Shown piece by piece: positions 25,121 through 34,160 of a stretch of DNA of 64,000 nt. Position 1 is the stretch's first letter; each line of letters begins with the position of its first letter. The notes under the pieces were generated by a model, which ran no database searches, had not been told where the DNA came from, and saw only the letters and a list, made by a program, of their open reading frames with translations. Source of the DNA: Chitinophaga flava (GTDB lineage Bacteria > Bacteroidota > Bacteroidia > Chitinophagales > Chitinophagaceae); the NCBI RefSeq assembly GCF_003308995.1, contig NZ_QFFJ01000002.1, positions 868,001-932,000 on the forward strand, given 5' to 3'. The translations under genes and the position numbers were made by a program.

Positions 25121-26838
25121 GCCTGAAAATAGACAGAGAGAGATACGTCAATATGTACGGCCCTACTGTAGGCGACAAAGTACGTTTAGGCGACACCGAT
25201 ATTATCGTAGAGATAGAACAGGATTTTAACCGTTATGGTGATGAAAGCAAATTCGGCGGCGGCAAAACCGTACGCGACGGCATGTCCCAGTCCAGCACCG
25301 CTACCCGCGATCAGGGCGTGCTCGACATGGTAATCACCAACGTGATCCTCATCGACCACTGGGGCATCGTAAAAGGTGACCTCGGTATCAAAGACGGCAA
25401 AATCGTAGGATTCGGCCGCGCCGGCAACCCCGACACTATGGACGATGTAGAACGTAACATGGTGATCGGCGCCTCTACCGAAGTACATGGCGGCAACGGC
25501 CTCATCGCCACTGCCGGCGGTATAGATACCCATATCCACTTCATCAGCCCGCAACAGATAGAAACAGCCCTCTTCAGCGGCGTTACCACCATGATCGGTG
25601 GCGGTACCGGTCCGGCTGATGGTACCAACGCTACCACCGTCACCCCCGGTAAATGGTTTATCGAAAAGATGCTGCAGGCTGCAGATGATTTCCCGATGAA
25701 CCTCGGCTTCTTCGGCAAAGGCAACTGCTCTACCGAAGCTCCTATCTCAGAACAGGTGGAAGCCGGCGCGCTGGGCGTAAAAATACACGAAGACTGGGGC
25801 GCTACCCCTGCCGTTATCGATGCTGCCCTTAAAGTGGCCGATAAATACGATGTACAGGTAGCTATCCATACCGATACACTCAATGAAGCAGGTTTCCTGG
25901 AAGATACCATCAACGCCATCAACGGCAGAGTGATCCATACTTTCCATACAGAAGGTGCCGGCGGCGGCCACGCTCCCGACATCATCAAAGCTGCTATGTA
26001 TCCCAATGTACTGCCTGCTTCCACCAACCCAACCAGACCGTATACTGTCAATACCATCGATGAACACCTGGATATGCTGATGGTATGCCATCACCTGAGC
26101 AAAAGTATTCCGGAAGACGTGGCGTTCGCGGACTCCCGCATCCGCCCGGAAACCATTGCTGCAGAAGATATCCTGCACGATATGGGTGTGTTCAGCATCA
26201 TGAGCTCCGACTCTCAGGCTATGGGGCGTGTAGGCGAAGTCGTTACCCGCACCTGGCAAACCGCCGACAAGATGAAAAAACAACGCGGCTACCTGGAAGA
26301 AGACGGTAACAAACAAAGCGATAACTTCCGCGCTAAACGTTACGTTGCCAAATATACCATCAACCCGGCCATCGCACATGGCATCGCCCATTACGTAGGT
26401 TCCGTTGAACCCGGCAAAATGGCCGACATCGTGCTGTGGAAACCCGCACTGTTCGGAGCTAAACCGGAAATGATCATCAAAGGTGGTATGATCATCGCCA
26501 GCAAAATGGGTGACGCCAACGCCTCTATTCCCACACCACAGCCCATCATCATGCGTACCATGTTCGGCGCTCATGCCCGGGCCATGCATAAAACCTGCGC
26601 CACCTTTGTATCTAAGGTTTCGCTGGAAAAAGGCATCGTGGAAGAATATGGCCTGCAGAAAATGGTCCTTCCCGTTTCAGGTTGCCGTAACATCTCCAAA
26701 AAAGATCTCATACACAACGACAAAACACCGGAGATCACCGTGAATCCCGAAAACTATGAAGTACGGGTAGACGGACAGCACATCACCTGTGAACCGGTAG
26801 CAACGCTGCCTTTGGCACAACGTTACTTCCTGTTTTAA
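25117..26838 (+). CDS. ureC: urease alpha (catalytic) subunit
   Basis: 573 residues, full length. All active-site elements are visible. The carbamylated nickel-bridging Lys222 lies in GVKIHEDWGATP. The metal-binding histidines are in THIHFISPQQ, AIHTDTLNE and HTFHTEGAGGGH. The flap Cys-His lies in MVCHHLSKSIPEDVAFADSRIRPETI (C-H-H), and the Asp ligand in SSDSQAMGRVGE. It overlaps ureB by four bases. It uses codons with many C-ending triplets compared with neighbours, which fits high expression. Confidence 0.98.
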   Translation: MSLKIDRERYVNMYGPTVGDKVRLGDTDIIVEIEQDFNRYGDESKFGGGKTVRDGMSQSSTATRDQGVLDMVITNVILIDHWGIVKGDLGIKDGKIVGFGRAGNPDTMDDVERNMVIGASTEVHGGNGLIATAGGIDTHIHFISPQQIETALFSGVTTMIGGGTGPADGTNATTVTPGKWFIEKMLQAADDFPMNLGFFGKGNCSTEAPISEQVEAGALGVKIHEDWGATPAVIDAALKVADKYDVQVAIHTDTLNEAGFLEDTINAINGRVIHTFHTEGAGGGHAPDIIKAAMYPNVLPASTNPTRPYTVNTIDEHLDMLMVCHHLSKSIPEDVAFADSRIRPETIAAEDILHDMGVFSIMSSDSQAMGRVGEVVTRTWQTADKMKKQRGYLEEDGNKQSDNFRAKRYVAKYTINPAIAHGIAHYVGSVEPGKMADIVLWKPALFGAKPEMIIKGGMIIASKMGDANASIPTPQPIIMRTMFGAHARAMHKTCATFVSKVSLEKGIVEEYGLQKMVLPVSGCRNISKKDLIHNDKTPEITVNPENYEVRVDGQHITCEPVATLPLAQRYFLF

Positions 26839-26852
26839 AAAAGAAACAGACA

Positions 26853-27365
26853 ATGATTATCGATAAAATCATCGGCAATATTGACACCCTGCCTGTTGGC
26901 GGTCGTACCATCGATCCGCTGATGCTGGAGTGGTTTGAAACAACCAAACGTATTCAGCGCAAACATACACAGCAGGGCATGGAAATAGCCGTCCGCTTTC
27001 TGAAAGAGGGACAACGGCTCCATATCGGGGATATCCTGTATATGGACAATGAAAAAGCGGTTGTAGTAGATATTATCCCCAGCGATGCGATCGTGGTAAC
27101 ACCACGGTCGCTGCTGGAGATGGGAAGTGTATGTTATGAGATCGGCAACAAACACCTGCCTGTGTTTATACAAAACGATCAGGTGCTGTTGCCTTTTGAA
27201 GAACCCATCTTCCACTGGCTGCAAGCGGCCGGCTATCAAACCGTGAAAGAGCATACCAAACTCACCAATCTGCTGAATGCTAACGTACAGCCGCATTCAC
27301 ATGGTGGTGGCGGTGGTAGTTCCCTCTTTTCAAAAATTATGAACATCGCTTCCAAAGAACGATAA
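26853..27365 (+). CDS. ureE: urease accessory nickel-binding protein UreE
   Basis: 170 residues. The N-terminal peptide-binding domain and the central metal-binding domain are present, as in typical UreE. The C-terminus carries only a short metal-binding tail, PHSHGGGGGS, rather than the His-rich tail of Klebsiella UreE. It delivers nickel to the UreG-UreF-UreD complex. It lies 14 bp after ureC and 14 bp before ureF. Confidence 0.93.
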   Translation: MIIDKIIGNIDTLPVGGRTIDPLMLEWFETTKRIQRKHTQQGMEIAVRFLKEGQRLHIGDILYMDNEKAVVVDIIPSDAIVVTPRSLLEMGSVCYEIGNKHLPVFIQNDQVLLPFEEPIFHWLQAAGYQTVKEHTKLTNLLNANVQPHSHGGGGGSSLFSKIMNIASKER

Positions 27366-27379
27366 AGAACAGACAGATC

Positions 27380-28069
27380 ATGGCATCAAATTTTTTGGGA
27401 AGTCTACTGCATCTCAGTGATCCTACTTTGCCGATAGGTGGCTACTCCCATTCCAACGGCCTTGAAACCTATGTGCAACAGGGACTGGTGAACAATACAG
27501 CTACTGCGGAAGAATTTGTCCGGCATATGCTGGCCAACAATCTGCACTACAACGATGCGGCTTTTGTATGCCTGGCTTACCAGGCCGCCGCAGCAGATGA
27601 CCTTGGCACTTTGCTGGCATTGGACGAAGAAGTAGCGGCCCTCAAAATACCGAGGGAAATCAGGCAGGCCAGCCTCAAACTGGGCATCCGGCTGATGAAG
27701 ATCTTCACCCGTCATGAGCCCTATACGCTGGCGAAAAAATTTGAGGCGGCCACTACTGCGAAAAATGCAGAAGGTCACTACTGCATCGCCTTCGGTATGT
27801 ATGCCTGTCTGATGGGCATCCCACTACAGGAGGCATTGTACGCCTTTTATTATAATGCTGCCGTGGGGATGGTCACCAATGCCGTGAAACTGGTGCCTCT
27901 CAGCCAGCTCGACGGACAAGATATCCTGTTCCGTACACAACAACTTATACAAAGCCTTATTTCTACAACCATAGCGCTGGACCGTGAACTGGTGGGTGTA
28001 TGCAACATTGGTTTTGATATCCGTTGCATGCAGCATGAACTGTTGTATTCCAGGCTATATATGTCATAA
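27380..28069 (+). CDS. ureF: urease accessory protein UreF
   Basis: 229 residues, all-helical, with the family start LLHLSDPTLPIGGYSHSNGLE and the conserved AFYYNAAVGMVTNAVKLVPLSQ near the C-terminus. UreF bridges UreD and UreG and checks GTP hydrolysis during nickel insertion. It fits directly between ureE and ureG with gaps of 14 and 25 bp. Confidence 0.94.
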   Translation: MASNFLGSLLHLSDPTLPIGGYSHSNGLETYVQQGLVNNTATAEEFVRHMLANNLHYNDAAFVCLAYQAAAADDLGTLLALDEEVAALKIPREIRQASLKLGIRLMKIFTRHEPYTLAKKFEAATTAKNAEGHYCIAFGMYACLMGIPLQEALYAFYYNAAVGMVTNAVKLVPLSQLDGQDILFRTQQLIQSLISTTIALDRELVGVCNIGFDIRCMQHELLYSRLYMS

Positions 28070-28094
28070 TTATTTTTTTAAAACTGATTTTACC

Positions 28095-28733
28095 ATGAGC
28101 GAAAGAAAATATGTAAAGATTGGTGTAGCCGGCCCTGTGGGCTCCGGCAAAACCGCCCTGATAGAAAGATTATCCCGTGCACTGATGAACACCTACAGCA
28201 TGGGAGTGATCACCAATGATATCTACACTAAAGAAGATGCGGAGTTTTTAACCAAAAACAGCCTGTTGCCCAAAGAAAGAATCATTGGTGTGGAAACAGG
28301 TGGTTGCCCGCATACCGCCATCCGTGAAGATGCCAGTATGAACCTGGAAGCTGTGGATGAAATGGTGGCCCGTTTTCCGGAAGTGGAACTGGTACTCATC
28401 GAAAGTGGTGGTGATAATCTGTCTGCTACTTTCAGTCCTGATCTGGCAGATGTGACCATCTTCGTGATTGATGTAGCGGAAGGTGATAAGATTCCCCGCA
28501 AAGGCGGTCCTGGTATTACCCGCTCCGACCTGCTGGTGATCAATAAAATAGATCTCGCTCCTTATGTGCATGCAGACCTCGGTGTGATGGAAAGAGATGC
28601 CCGCAAAATGCGTCAGGGCAAGCCTTTTGTGTTTACCAACCTGATGTCGCTGGAAGGTCTTGATACCGTGATCGGATGGATTAAAAAATATGCATTACTG
28701 GAAGAAGCAACAGAGCCTGCGCTGGTAAGGTAG
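28095..28733 (+). CDS. ureG: urease accessory GTPase UreG
   Basis: 212 residues from the ATG at 28095. A longer frame to 27984 overlaps ureF and is rejected. The P-loop is GPVGSGKTAL near residue 16. The metal-binding Cys-Pro-His is in GVETGGCPHTAIREDASMN, and the NKIDL guanine motif (LLVINKIDLAP) and SGGDNLSATFSP are present. It lacks the His-rich N-terminal tail of some UreG proteins. GTP-dependent dimerisation hands nickel to the apo-urease. Confidence 0.96.
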   Translation: MSERKYVKIGVAGPVGSGKTALIERLSRALMNTYSMGVITNDIYTKEDAEFLTKNSLLPKERIIGVETGGCPHTAIREDASMNLEAVDEMVARFPEVELVLIESGGDNLSATFSPDLADVTIFVIDVAEGDKIPRKGGPGITRSDLLVINKIDLAPYVHADLGVMERDARKMRQGKPFVFTNLMSLEGLDTVIGWIKKYALLEEATEPALVR

Positions 28734-28763
28734 GATGTAATTCAATTGTAAAACACATATAGC

Positions 28764-28781
28764 CCAGGGCGTTAGCCCTGG
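28764..28781. repeat. GC-rich palindrome inside the urease operon
   Basis: CCAGGGC (28764-28770) pairs with GCCCTGG (28775-28781) over a GTTA loop, in the unusually long 69-bp gap between ureG and ureD. The arms resemble the REP-like GCCCAGGGC/GCCCTGGGC palindromes common in Bacteroidota intergenes. It could stabilise or attenuate the operon messenger. Confidence 0.6.
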
Positions 28782-28802
28782 AGGCAAAAAAGGCTGGCAA
28801 GG

Positions 28803-29627
28803 ATGATCAACAAACTAACGTTAACAAGTGGGTATAAAAACGGACGTTCATGGCTCAAAGACACCTTTTATACAAGGCCGTTTAAAATAGCCAACGTTGG
28901 TATATACAAACAGGATCCTGCCTTATATCTGATGGTTATGAGTTCTTCACCCGGTATACTGGACGGAGATCATTATGAAATAGATATACGGCTGGAAAAA
29001 AACAGTCATCTGCAACTGCAGTCACAATCCTATCAGCGCCTGTTCAATATGAAGAGCGGAGCATTTCAGCAGCAACGTATTACCATGGAAGAACACAGTG
29101 TTTTCAGCTATGTTCAGCATCCGGTGGTGCCGCATGAAAATGCCATCTTCAAAACACATACGGTAGTGCAGATGGCAGACAACTGCCATCTGACGCTGGG
29201 AGAGATCATCACCTGTGGCCGTAAACACTCTGGTGAAGTATTCCGTTTTTCGAAATTTCACAGCATAACGGAAATATTTCAGCGGCAGAAACTGATCGTA
29301 AAAGATAACCTGCTGTTGCAACCACAGCTGTTGCCCATGTGGGCTGTCGGACAAATGGAGGGTTACACGCATCAGGCTACTTTGTTGCATGTGAATACCG
29401 GCGCGTATGATATGGAAGCACTGCCGGCGAAACTCCGGCTACTGCTGGAACACGAACAGGACATGGCTTTTGGTATATCTCTTTCAGGCACTAAGTGTGT
29501 GGTGGTGAGAATACTGGGCAATGGCGGAGAGCAGCTGTACAACTGTTTGCGCAGGGTACAGCGCTATCTGTGGGAAGAAGCCGGCAACGCAGTTGCAGCA
29601 GAAAAATTAAAAACAGTGATGGCATGA
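28803..29627 (+). CDS. ureD: urease accessory protein UreD
   Basis: 274 residues, beta-helical scaffold family. It opens with the family region LTLTSGYKNGRSWLKDTFYTRPFKIANV, with LEKNSHLQLQSQSYQRLF and EVFRFSKFHS further on (each shorter than the motif they represent). UreD binds apo-urease and channels nickel from UreG. The gene ends in an ATGA overlap with the following permease gene, so the two are coupled. It is placed after ureG here rather than before ureA, a common variant. Confidence 0.92.
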   Translation: MINKLTLTSGYKNGRSWLKDTFYTRPFKIANVGIYKQDPALYLMVMSSSPGILDGDHYEIDIRLEKNSHLQLQSQSYQRLFNMKSGAFQQQRITMEEHSVFSYVQHPVVPHENAIFKTHTVVQMADNCHLTLGEIITCGRKHSGEVFRFSKFHSITEIFQRQKLIVKDNLLLQPQLLPMWAVGQMEGYTHQATLLHVNTGAYDMEALPAKLRLLLEHEQDMAFGISLSGTKCVVVRILGNGGEQLYNCLRRVQRYLWEEAGNAVAAEKLKTVMA

Positions 29628-30325
29628 ACATAGGATTAACAACATTGGCATTGTCGGCTGTAACCATCAGCTGTCTGCATACGGCCACCGGCCCGGATCA
29701 TTATCTGCCCTTTATTGTGCTGTCCCGTTCCAAAAAATGGACGATGACCAAAACGGTGTTCTGGACAGTGTTGTGCGGCCTGGGCCATATTCTCAGCTCG
29801 GTGCTGATAGGCTTGCTGGGTGTATTGTTGGGCTGGCAGCTGTCTAAGCTTACCTGGTTCCAGGATATGAGAGGTAATATGTCGGGCTGGTGCCTGCTGG
29901 GCTTTGGGTTGGTATATCTCTTGTGGGGATTACGGCAGGCTTATCTCAACAAACCGCATAAACATTTTGATGTATACGAAGGCGGCGACATATACGTGTA
30001 TGAACATCGCCATGGTGAAGTAGTGTATCCGCAAAACAGGGTGAAAGTAACTCCCTGGATATTGTTTGCCATTTTTGTGATGGGCCCCAGCGAGCCATTG
30101 GTGCCGCTGTTGTTTTACTCCGGCGCTCACCGTTCCGTGCTGGAAGTGGTGGTCCTTATCAGCGCTTTCACCATCACAACTGTATTGACCATGCTGGCCA
30201 TGGTACTGATTGGTTGTTATGGTTACTCATTTCTGAAGACAGACAGACTGGAAAGATATGTACATGCCATCGGAGGCGCTGTAGTTACGATGTGTGGGAT
30301 TGGTATGGTGTTTCTGGGGTGGTAA
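29624..30325 (+). CDS. UreJ/UreH-type nickel permease
   Basis: 233 residues from the ATG at 29624, which overlaps the ureD stop; the longer frame to 29495 runs through ureD. It has six or so hydrophobic segments, and the first membrane helix carries HTATGPDHYLPF. The His-x5-Asp-His spacing is that of the UreH/UreJ and NicO-type nickel transporters, which use His and Asp in this helix to select nickel. Position directly after the urease chaperones supports supply of nickel across the inner membrane. Direction (uptake) is inferred from context. Confidence 0.8.
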   Translation: MNIGLTTLALSAVTISCLHTATGPDHYLPFIVLSRSKKWTMTKTVFWTVLCGLGHILSSVLIGLLGVLLGWQLSKLTWFQDMRGNMSGWCLLGFGLVYLLWGLRQAYLNKPHKHFDVYEGGDIYVYEHRHGEVVYPQNRVKVTPWILFAIFVMGPSEPLVPLLFYSGAHRSVLEVVVLISAFTITTVLTMLAMVLIGCYGYSFLKTDRLERYVHAIGGAVVTMCGIGMVFLGW

Positions 30326-30362
30326 AAACATGATTTAATCATCTTCATTTAAATAACTAAAA

Positions 30363-31232
30363 GTGATACAAAAGAAATCATCGTATCTCCCCTTTCTGAG
30401 GGGAGTAGGGCAGATCATGCTCCAAAACAACGCCTGGACCGGCGTCCTTTTTCTGGCAGGGATCTTCTACGATTCCATCATTATGGGTGCAGCCGCGTTG
30501 CTGGCAGTAATTACCGGTACACTCACAGCCAAGGTGCTGAAGTATGATGAGGCTGATATAGATGCCGGGTTGTATGGTTTCAGTCCTACACTGGTAGGTG
30601 TCGCACTGACATTTTATTTTAACCCGGTGCCGGTGGTATGGATCGCAGTGGTGGTGGGCTCTGTGGCAGCCGCGATGTTGCAGCACTTTTTTATTAAAAG
30701 GAAGCTGCCGGGATTTACGTTTCCGTTTATCCTGGTAACCTGGATAGTGCTGTACTTATTTCACCATGTATTTGCACCGGGAGCTGCGGTGGACGTAGTG
30801 GGCAGTATGCCCGTGAAAGATGATTTTACACTGGCCACCCACGGATTTGGAGAAGTGATATTTCAGGGTAGTGTGATTGCCGGTATTATCTTTTTTATTG
30901 CCGTGTTTGTCAATTCACCAATAGCTGCCCTTTACGGCGTATGTGCGTCACTGTTAGGTGCCTTCATTTCACTGGAATGCTCAGAGCCAGCTCCGGATAT
31001 ACATATGGGCCTTTTCAGCTTTAACGCTGTACTCTGCGCCATCGCCTTTTCCGGCAACAAACCCCGTGATGGTATATGGGTACTTTTCTCTGTTGTATTG
31101 TCTGTGTTCATTGATGTATGGATGCTGCAGATGCATATGGCCGTTTTAACTTTTCCCTTTGTAGCCGCCTCCTGGATCACCTTGATTGTGCAGCATTTGC
31201 TGCAAAAAGCAGGATTGAAGATTAAAGAATGA
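30363..31232 (+). CDS. urea channel/transporter (UT family)
   Basis: 289 residues with ten hydrophobic stretches in two repeats. It carries the UT signature YGFSPTLVGVAL in the first half and the related LYGVCASLLGAFISLE and LFSFNAVLCAIAFSG in the second. These form the urea-conducting pore of bacterial and mammalian UT proteins. The start is GTG at 30363. It sits 37 bp after the nickel permease gene, so its role in feeding the urease is strongly implied. Confidence 0.9.
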   Translation: MIQKKSSYLPFLRGVGQIMLQNNAWTGVLFLAGIFYDSIIMGAAALLAVITGTLTAKVLKYDEADIDAGLYGFSPTLVGVALTFYFNPVPVVWIAVVVGSVAAAMLQHFFIKRKLPGFTFPFILVTWIVLYLFHHVFAPGAAVDVVGSMPVKDDFTLATHGFGEVIFQGSVIAGIIFFIAVFVNSPIAALYGVCASLLGAFISLECSEPAPDIHMGLFSFNAVLCAIAFSGNKPRDGIWVLFSVVLSVFIDVWMLQMHMAVLTFPFVAASWITLIVQHLLQKAGLKIKE

Positions 31233-31236
31233 TAGC

Positions 31237-33255
31237 ATGAAAAAAGAATCAGTACTGATAGCACTGCTGTGTAGTGCGCAGTCTCTGCTGGCACAACAGC
31301 CTGAAGATACAGCGCATACACAGCTGAAACAAATAGTAGTAAGCGCACCCCGCATAGAAACGGCGATGATGCGCATTGACCTGAAAAAGATACCGGTCAA
31401 CACCGCTCAGGACCTCCTGAGAAAAGTGCCCGGATTGTTTATTGCCCAACATGCCGGTGGCGGTAAAGCCGAACAGATATTCCTGCGCGGCTTCGACTGC
31501 GATCATGGAACTGATGTGAATATTTCTGCTGATGGTATCCCGGTGAATATTGTTTCTCATGCACACGGACAGGGTTATTCCGATCTGCACTTCCTGATAC
31601 CGGAAACCATTGAAGGTATTGACTTCGGGAAGGGTGCCTATTATGCCGATAAAGGTGATTTTAATACTGCGGGTTATGTTAACTTCTCCACTTTTGATCA
31701 TCTGAATAACAGCATGATCAAACTGGAAGGAGGTGCTTTTAATACCATGCGCCTGGCTGGTATGTTTAATCTGCTGGCGGATAAAAGCGCTGCCAAACGC
31801 AATGCTTATATCGCTACGGAATACAATTATACCAATGGGCCTTTTGATGTACAGCAACAGTTCAGCCGCTTTAATATATTTGGTAAATACAATCAGTGGC
31901 TGAATGATAAAGACTATCTTTCCTTTCAGCTCTCTACTTTTACTTCGGGCTGGAATGCTTCGGGCCAGATTCCGGAAAGAGCCGTGGAGCAGGGATTGAT
32001 CAGCCGCTGGGGATCTATTGATCCTACGGAAGGTGGCAATACTTCCCGCACCAATGCTGCACTGACTTTTATTCATCACTCCAATGCACAGGAATACTGG
32101 AAGAGTTTCTTCTTTTATAGTCGTTATAAATTCAACCTCTATTCCGATTTTACTTTTTTCCTGAAAGATCCTGTTAATGGAGATGAGATACAACAGAAAG
32201 ATGACCGCAGCATCTACGGATTTGAGCAACAGTATATCCGTGATTTCACCATGGGTAACAGTCGCTTAACCTGGCAGTCTGGTGTGGGCCTGCGGCTGGA
32301 TGATATATACGATCTGGAACTGAACCATGTATATCGCCGTGATTCGTTGTTGAACCGTGAAGCCTGGGGCAGCGGACGGGAGACTAACCTGCATGCCTAT
32401 ACGGGATTAACCTGGCATATTGGTAACTGGCGTATCAATCCGGCAGTAAGGATAGATCAGTTTATTTTCAATTATCAGGATAAACTTAAACCTGCTTCCG
32501 GAGAGCCGGGAGTGACGGCTGCGAGAGTAAGTCCCAAGCTGAATTTTGCCTATGCTTCCGGTGATGTTGCGCAGTGGTATCTTAAAACCGGTATGGGTTT
32601 CCACTCCAATGATATGCGCGTAGTAATAGCACAGAAAGGTAAAGACATATTACCTTTTTCGGCTGGCGCTGATTTGGGTGTGGTGTTGAAACCTACGCCC
32701 AACCTGCTGATACAGCCTGCGCTCTGGTACCTTTATCTGCAGCAGGAGTTTGTATATGTGGGAGATGACGCCGTAGTAGAACCTGCCGGAAAAACAAGAA
32801 GAATGGGTGTAGATGTGAGTGTGCGTTATCAGCCGTTAAAATGGCTGTATCTGGATGCGGACGTTAATTATGCGAATGCAAGGGAGATAGGCGCGCCCAA
32901 AGGAGAGAACTATATTCCGCTGGCGCCGGTACTGACCAGCACTGGTGGAATTGGGGTCAACCTGCCGATGGGTTTTTCTGCCAATCTGCGTTACCGCTAT
33001 ATGAAGGACAGGCCAGCCAATGAGGACAACAGCCTTGTTGCCAAGGGCTATTTTGTGAACGACCTCCTGCTGGCCTATACACATCATCAGTTTCAGTTTA
33101 CGGTGCAGGCACAAAACGTGTTCAACACCAACTGGAACGAAGCACAGTTTGAAACAGAAACGAGGTTACAGCATGAATCCCAGTCTGTGACAGATCTGTG
33201 TTTTACACCGGGTACCCCGTTTTATCTCAAAGCGGGTATCTCCGTGCGTTTCTGA
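31237..33255 (+). CDS. TonB-dependent receptor, probable outer-membrane nickel (or urea-linked) importer
   Basis: 672 residues with a signal peptide ending SLLAQ. A plug domain follows directly (IVVSAPRIETAMMRIDL, then LLRKVPGLFIAQHAGGGKAEQIFLRGFDCDHGTDV as separate motifs), and a 22-strand barrel ends in an aromatic terminus (SVRF). There is no N-terminal carboxypeptidase-like or signalling domain, so it is a simple transducer. It lies 4 bp after the urea channel gene in the urease operon. By position the best guess for its substrate is nickel or a nickel chelate, which is inference only. Its stop abuts the convergent PorP/SprF gene with no gap. Confidence 0.85.
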   Translation: MKKESVLIALLCSAQSLLAQQPEDTAHTQLKQIVVSAPRIETAMMRIDLKKIPVNTAQDLLRKVPGLFIAQHAGGGKAEQIFLRGFDCDHGTDVNISADGIPVNIVSHAHGQGYSDLHFLIPETIEGIDFGKGAYYADKGDFNTAGYVNFSTFDHLNNSMIKLEGGAFNTMRLAGMFNLLADKSAAKRNAYIATEYNYTNGPFDVQQQFSRFNIFGKYNQWLNDKDYLSFQLSTFTSGWNASGQIPERAVEQGLISRWGSIDPTEGGNTSRTNAALTFIHHSNAQEYWKSFFFYSRYKFNLYSDFTFFLKDPVNGDEIQQKDDRSIYGFEQQYIRDFTMGNSRLTWQSGVGLRLDDIYDLELNHVYRRDSLLNREAWGSGRETNLHAYTGLTWHIGNWRINPAVRIDQFIFNYQDKLKPASGEPGVTAARVSPKLNFAYASGDVAQWYLKTGMGFHSNDMRVVIAQKGKDILPFSAGADLGVVLKPTPNLLIQPALWYLYLQQEFVYVGDDAVVEPAGKTRRMGVDVSVRYQPLKWLYLDADVNYANAREIGAPKGENYIPLAPVLTSTGGIGVNLPMGFSANLRYRYMKDRPANEDNSLVAKGYFVNDLLLAYTHHQFQFTVQAQNVFNTNWNEAQFETETRLQHESQSVTDLCFTPGTPFYLKAGISVRF

Positions 33256-34152
33256 TTATTGAAAGAGATTGATTTTCAGATGCAGCTCCATCCCTCCGTT
33301 GCTATAGTTGCGGAATCCTCCGGTCTGTGTGTTGTACATAAACTGTAGTGTACCGAGGGATGGATAGCTGAATCCTGCGCCGGTGCTGAAGGAGCCGCTG
33401 CTGTGATAGATGCCGGTGACATCAAGCCAGTTGCGCAGGAAAACTACTTTAACCCCTAAGTCAGCAATATCCTTCATACCCTGTATTCCCCGCCAGGCTA
33501 CTTTAGGAATGATATAGGGAATAGCTTCGCTTACTTCAAATTTATACTCCGCTGCTGCGTAAAACGTCTGTGTGCCGGCCTCTTTATCTTCTGCATGGAG
33601 GTGGCTGATCATGTCGGGCAGGGCAGCTTGCAGGCCCAGGCGTTTATTGGTATAGGCCACTCCGAAATCACTTTCGAAGTAGTTGTCCCGCCTGTTGAAG
33701 GCGTTGGCAGCAGGGTCGTTCATATCCCCGTTGATATCTTTTAAGTTGAGCCTTTTGTTGTAAAGTACACCGGAGATACCGAAGTGCAACGTGTGTCCGT
33801 TGTCGTTAAGCGGCAGGTGGTAGGCATAGGTGAGGGCGATGCGGGTGTTGGAGATCAGCCCGGCCATGTCGTTGTAGACCTGCAGACCTACGCCTACCCG
33901 GCTACCCACAAAGTAGTCTGCTGTCAGCAGTTTTGTTTGCGGGGCGCCTGGTATGTCAGTCCATTGCTTGCGGTAGGCGAGGTTGATGTGCAGGCCGCTG
34001 TCCGCGCCTGCATAGGCGGGATTGGCTAGATAGGGATTCAGATAATATTGTGAACCCAACGGGTCGGTGACAGCGTTGGCATTGCCTGCTGTTTGTGCAT
34101 AAGTGTATGCACAAAACAGCAGGCTGGCTATAGATAAAATACTTTTTTTCAT
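33256..34152 (-). CDS. PorP/SprF family outer-membrane protein, copy A
   Basis: 298 residues with a signal peptide ending YTYAQ. The PorP/SprF pattern NPYLANPAYAGADSGLHINLAYRKQW appears at ~40-65 (shown here as separate segments NPYLANPAYAGA and INLAYRKQW), and a beta-barrel C-terminus follows. Family members sit next to large type IX secretion substrates, and SprF of Flavobacterium is needed to export the adhesin SprB. It starts 8 bp after the giant gene at 34161-39569, the arrangement expected for such a pair. Copy B at 39657-40553 differs at 31 of 298 positions (about 90% identical by hand count). Confidence 0.9.
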   Translation of the reverse strand: MKKSILSIASLLFCAYTYAQTAGNANAVTDPLGSQYYLNPYLANPAYAGADSGLHINLAYRKQWTDIPGAPQTKLLTADYFVGSRVGVGLQVYNDMAGLISNTRIALTYAYHLPLNDNGHTLHFGISGVLYNKRLNLKDINGDMNDPAANAFNRRDNYFESDFGVAYTNKRLGLQAALPDMISHLHAEDKEAGTQTFYAAAEYKFEVSEAIPYIIPKVAWRGIQGMKDIADLGVKVVFLRNWLDVTGIYHSSGSFSTGAGFSYPSLGTLQFMYNTQTGGFRNYSNGGMELHLKINLFQ

Positions 34153-34160
34153 ATGATCTT

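Noticed and set aside
25747..26589. 280-codon open frame on the minus strand opposite ureC, and another 248-codon frame at 25311-26057
   Set aside because: ureC is certain on the plus strand. Its strongly C-ending codon usage creates long open antisense frames; neither has a plausible start region or recognisable domain.
27984..28094. N-terminal extension of UreG
   Set aside because: It overlaps the end of ureF, and the family begins with the residues just before the P-loop.
29495..29623. N-terminal extension of the nickel permease
   Set aside because: It runs inside ureD in another frame; the ATG overlapping the ureD stop and the following helix fit the family.
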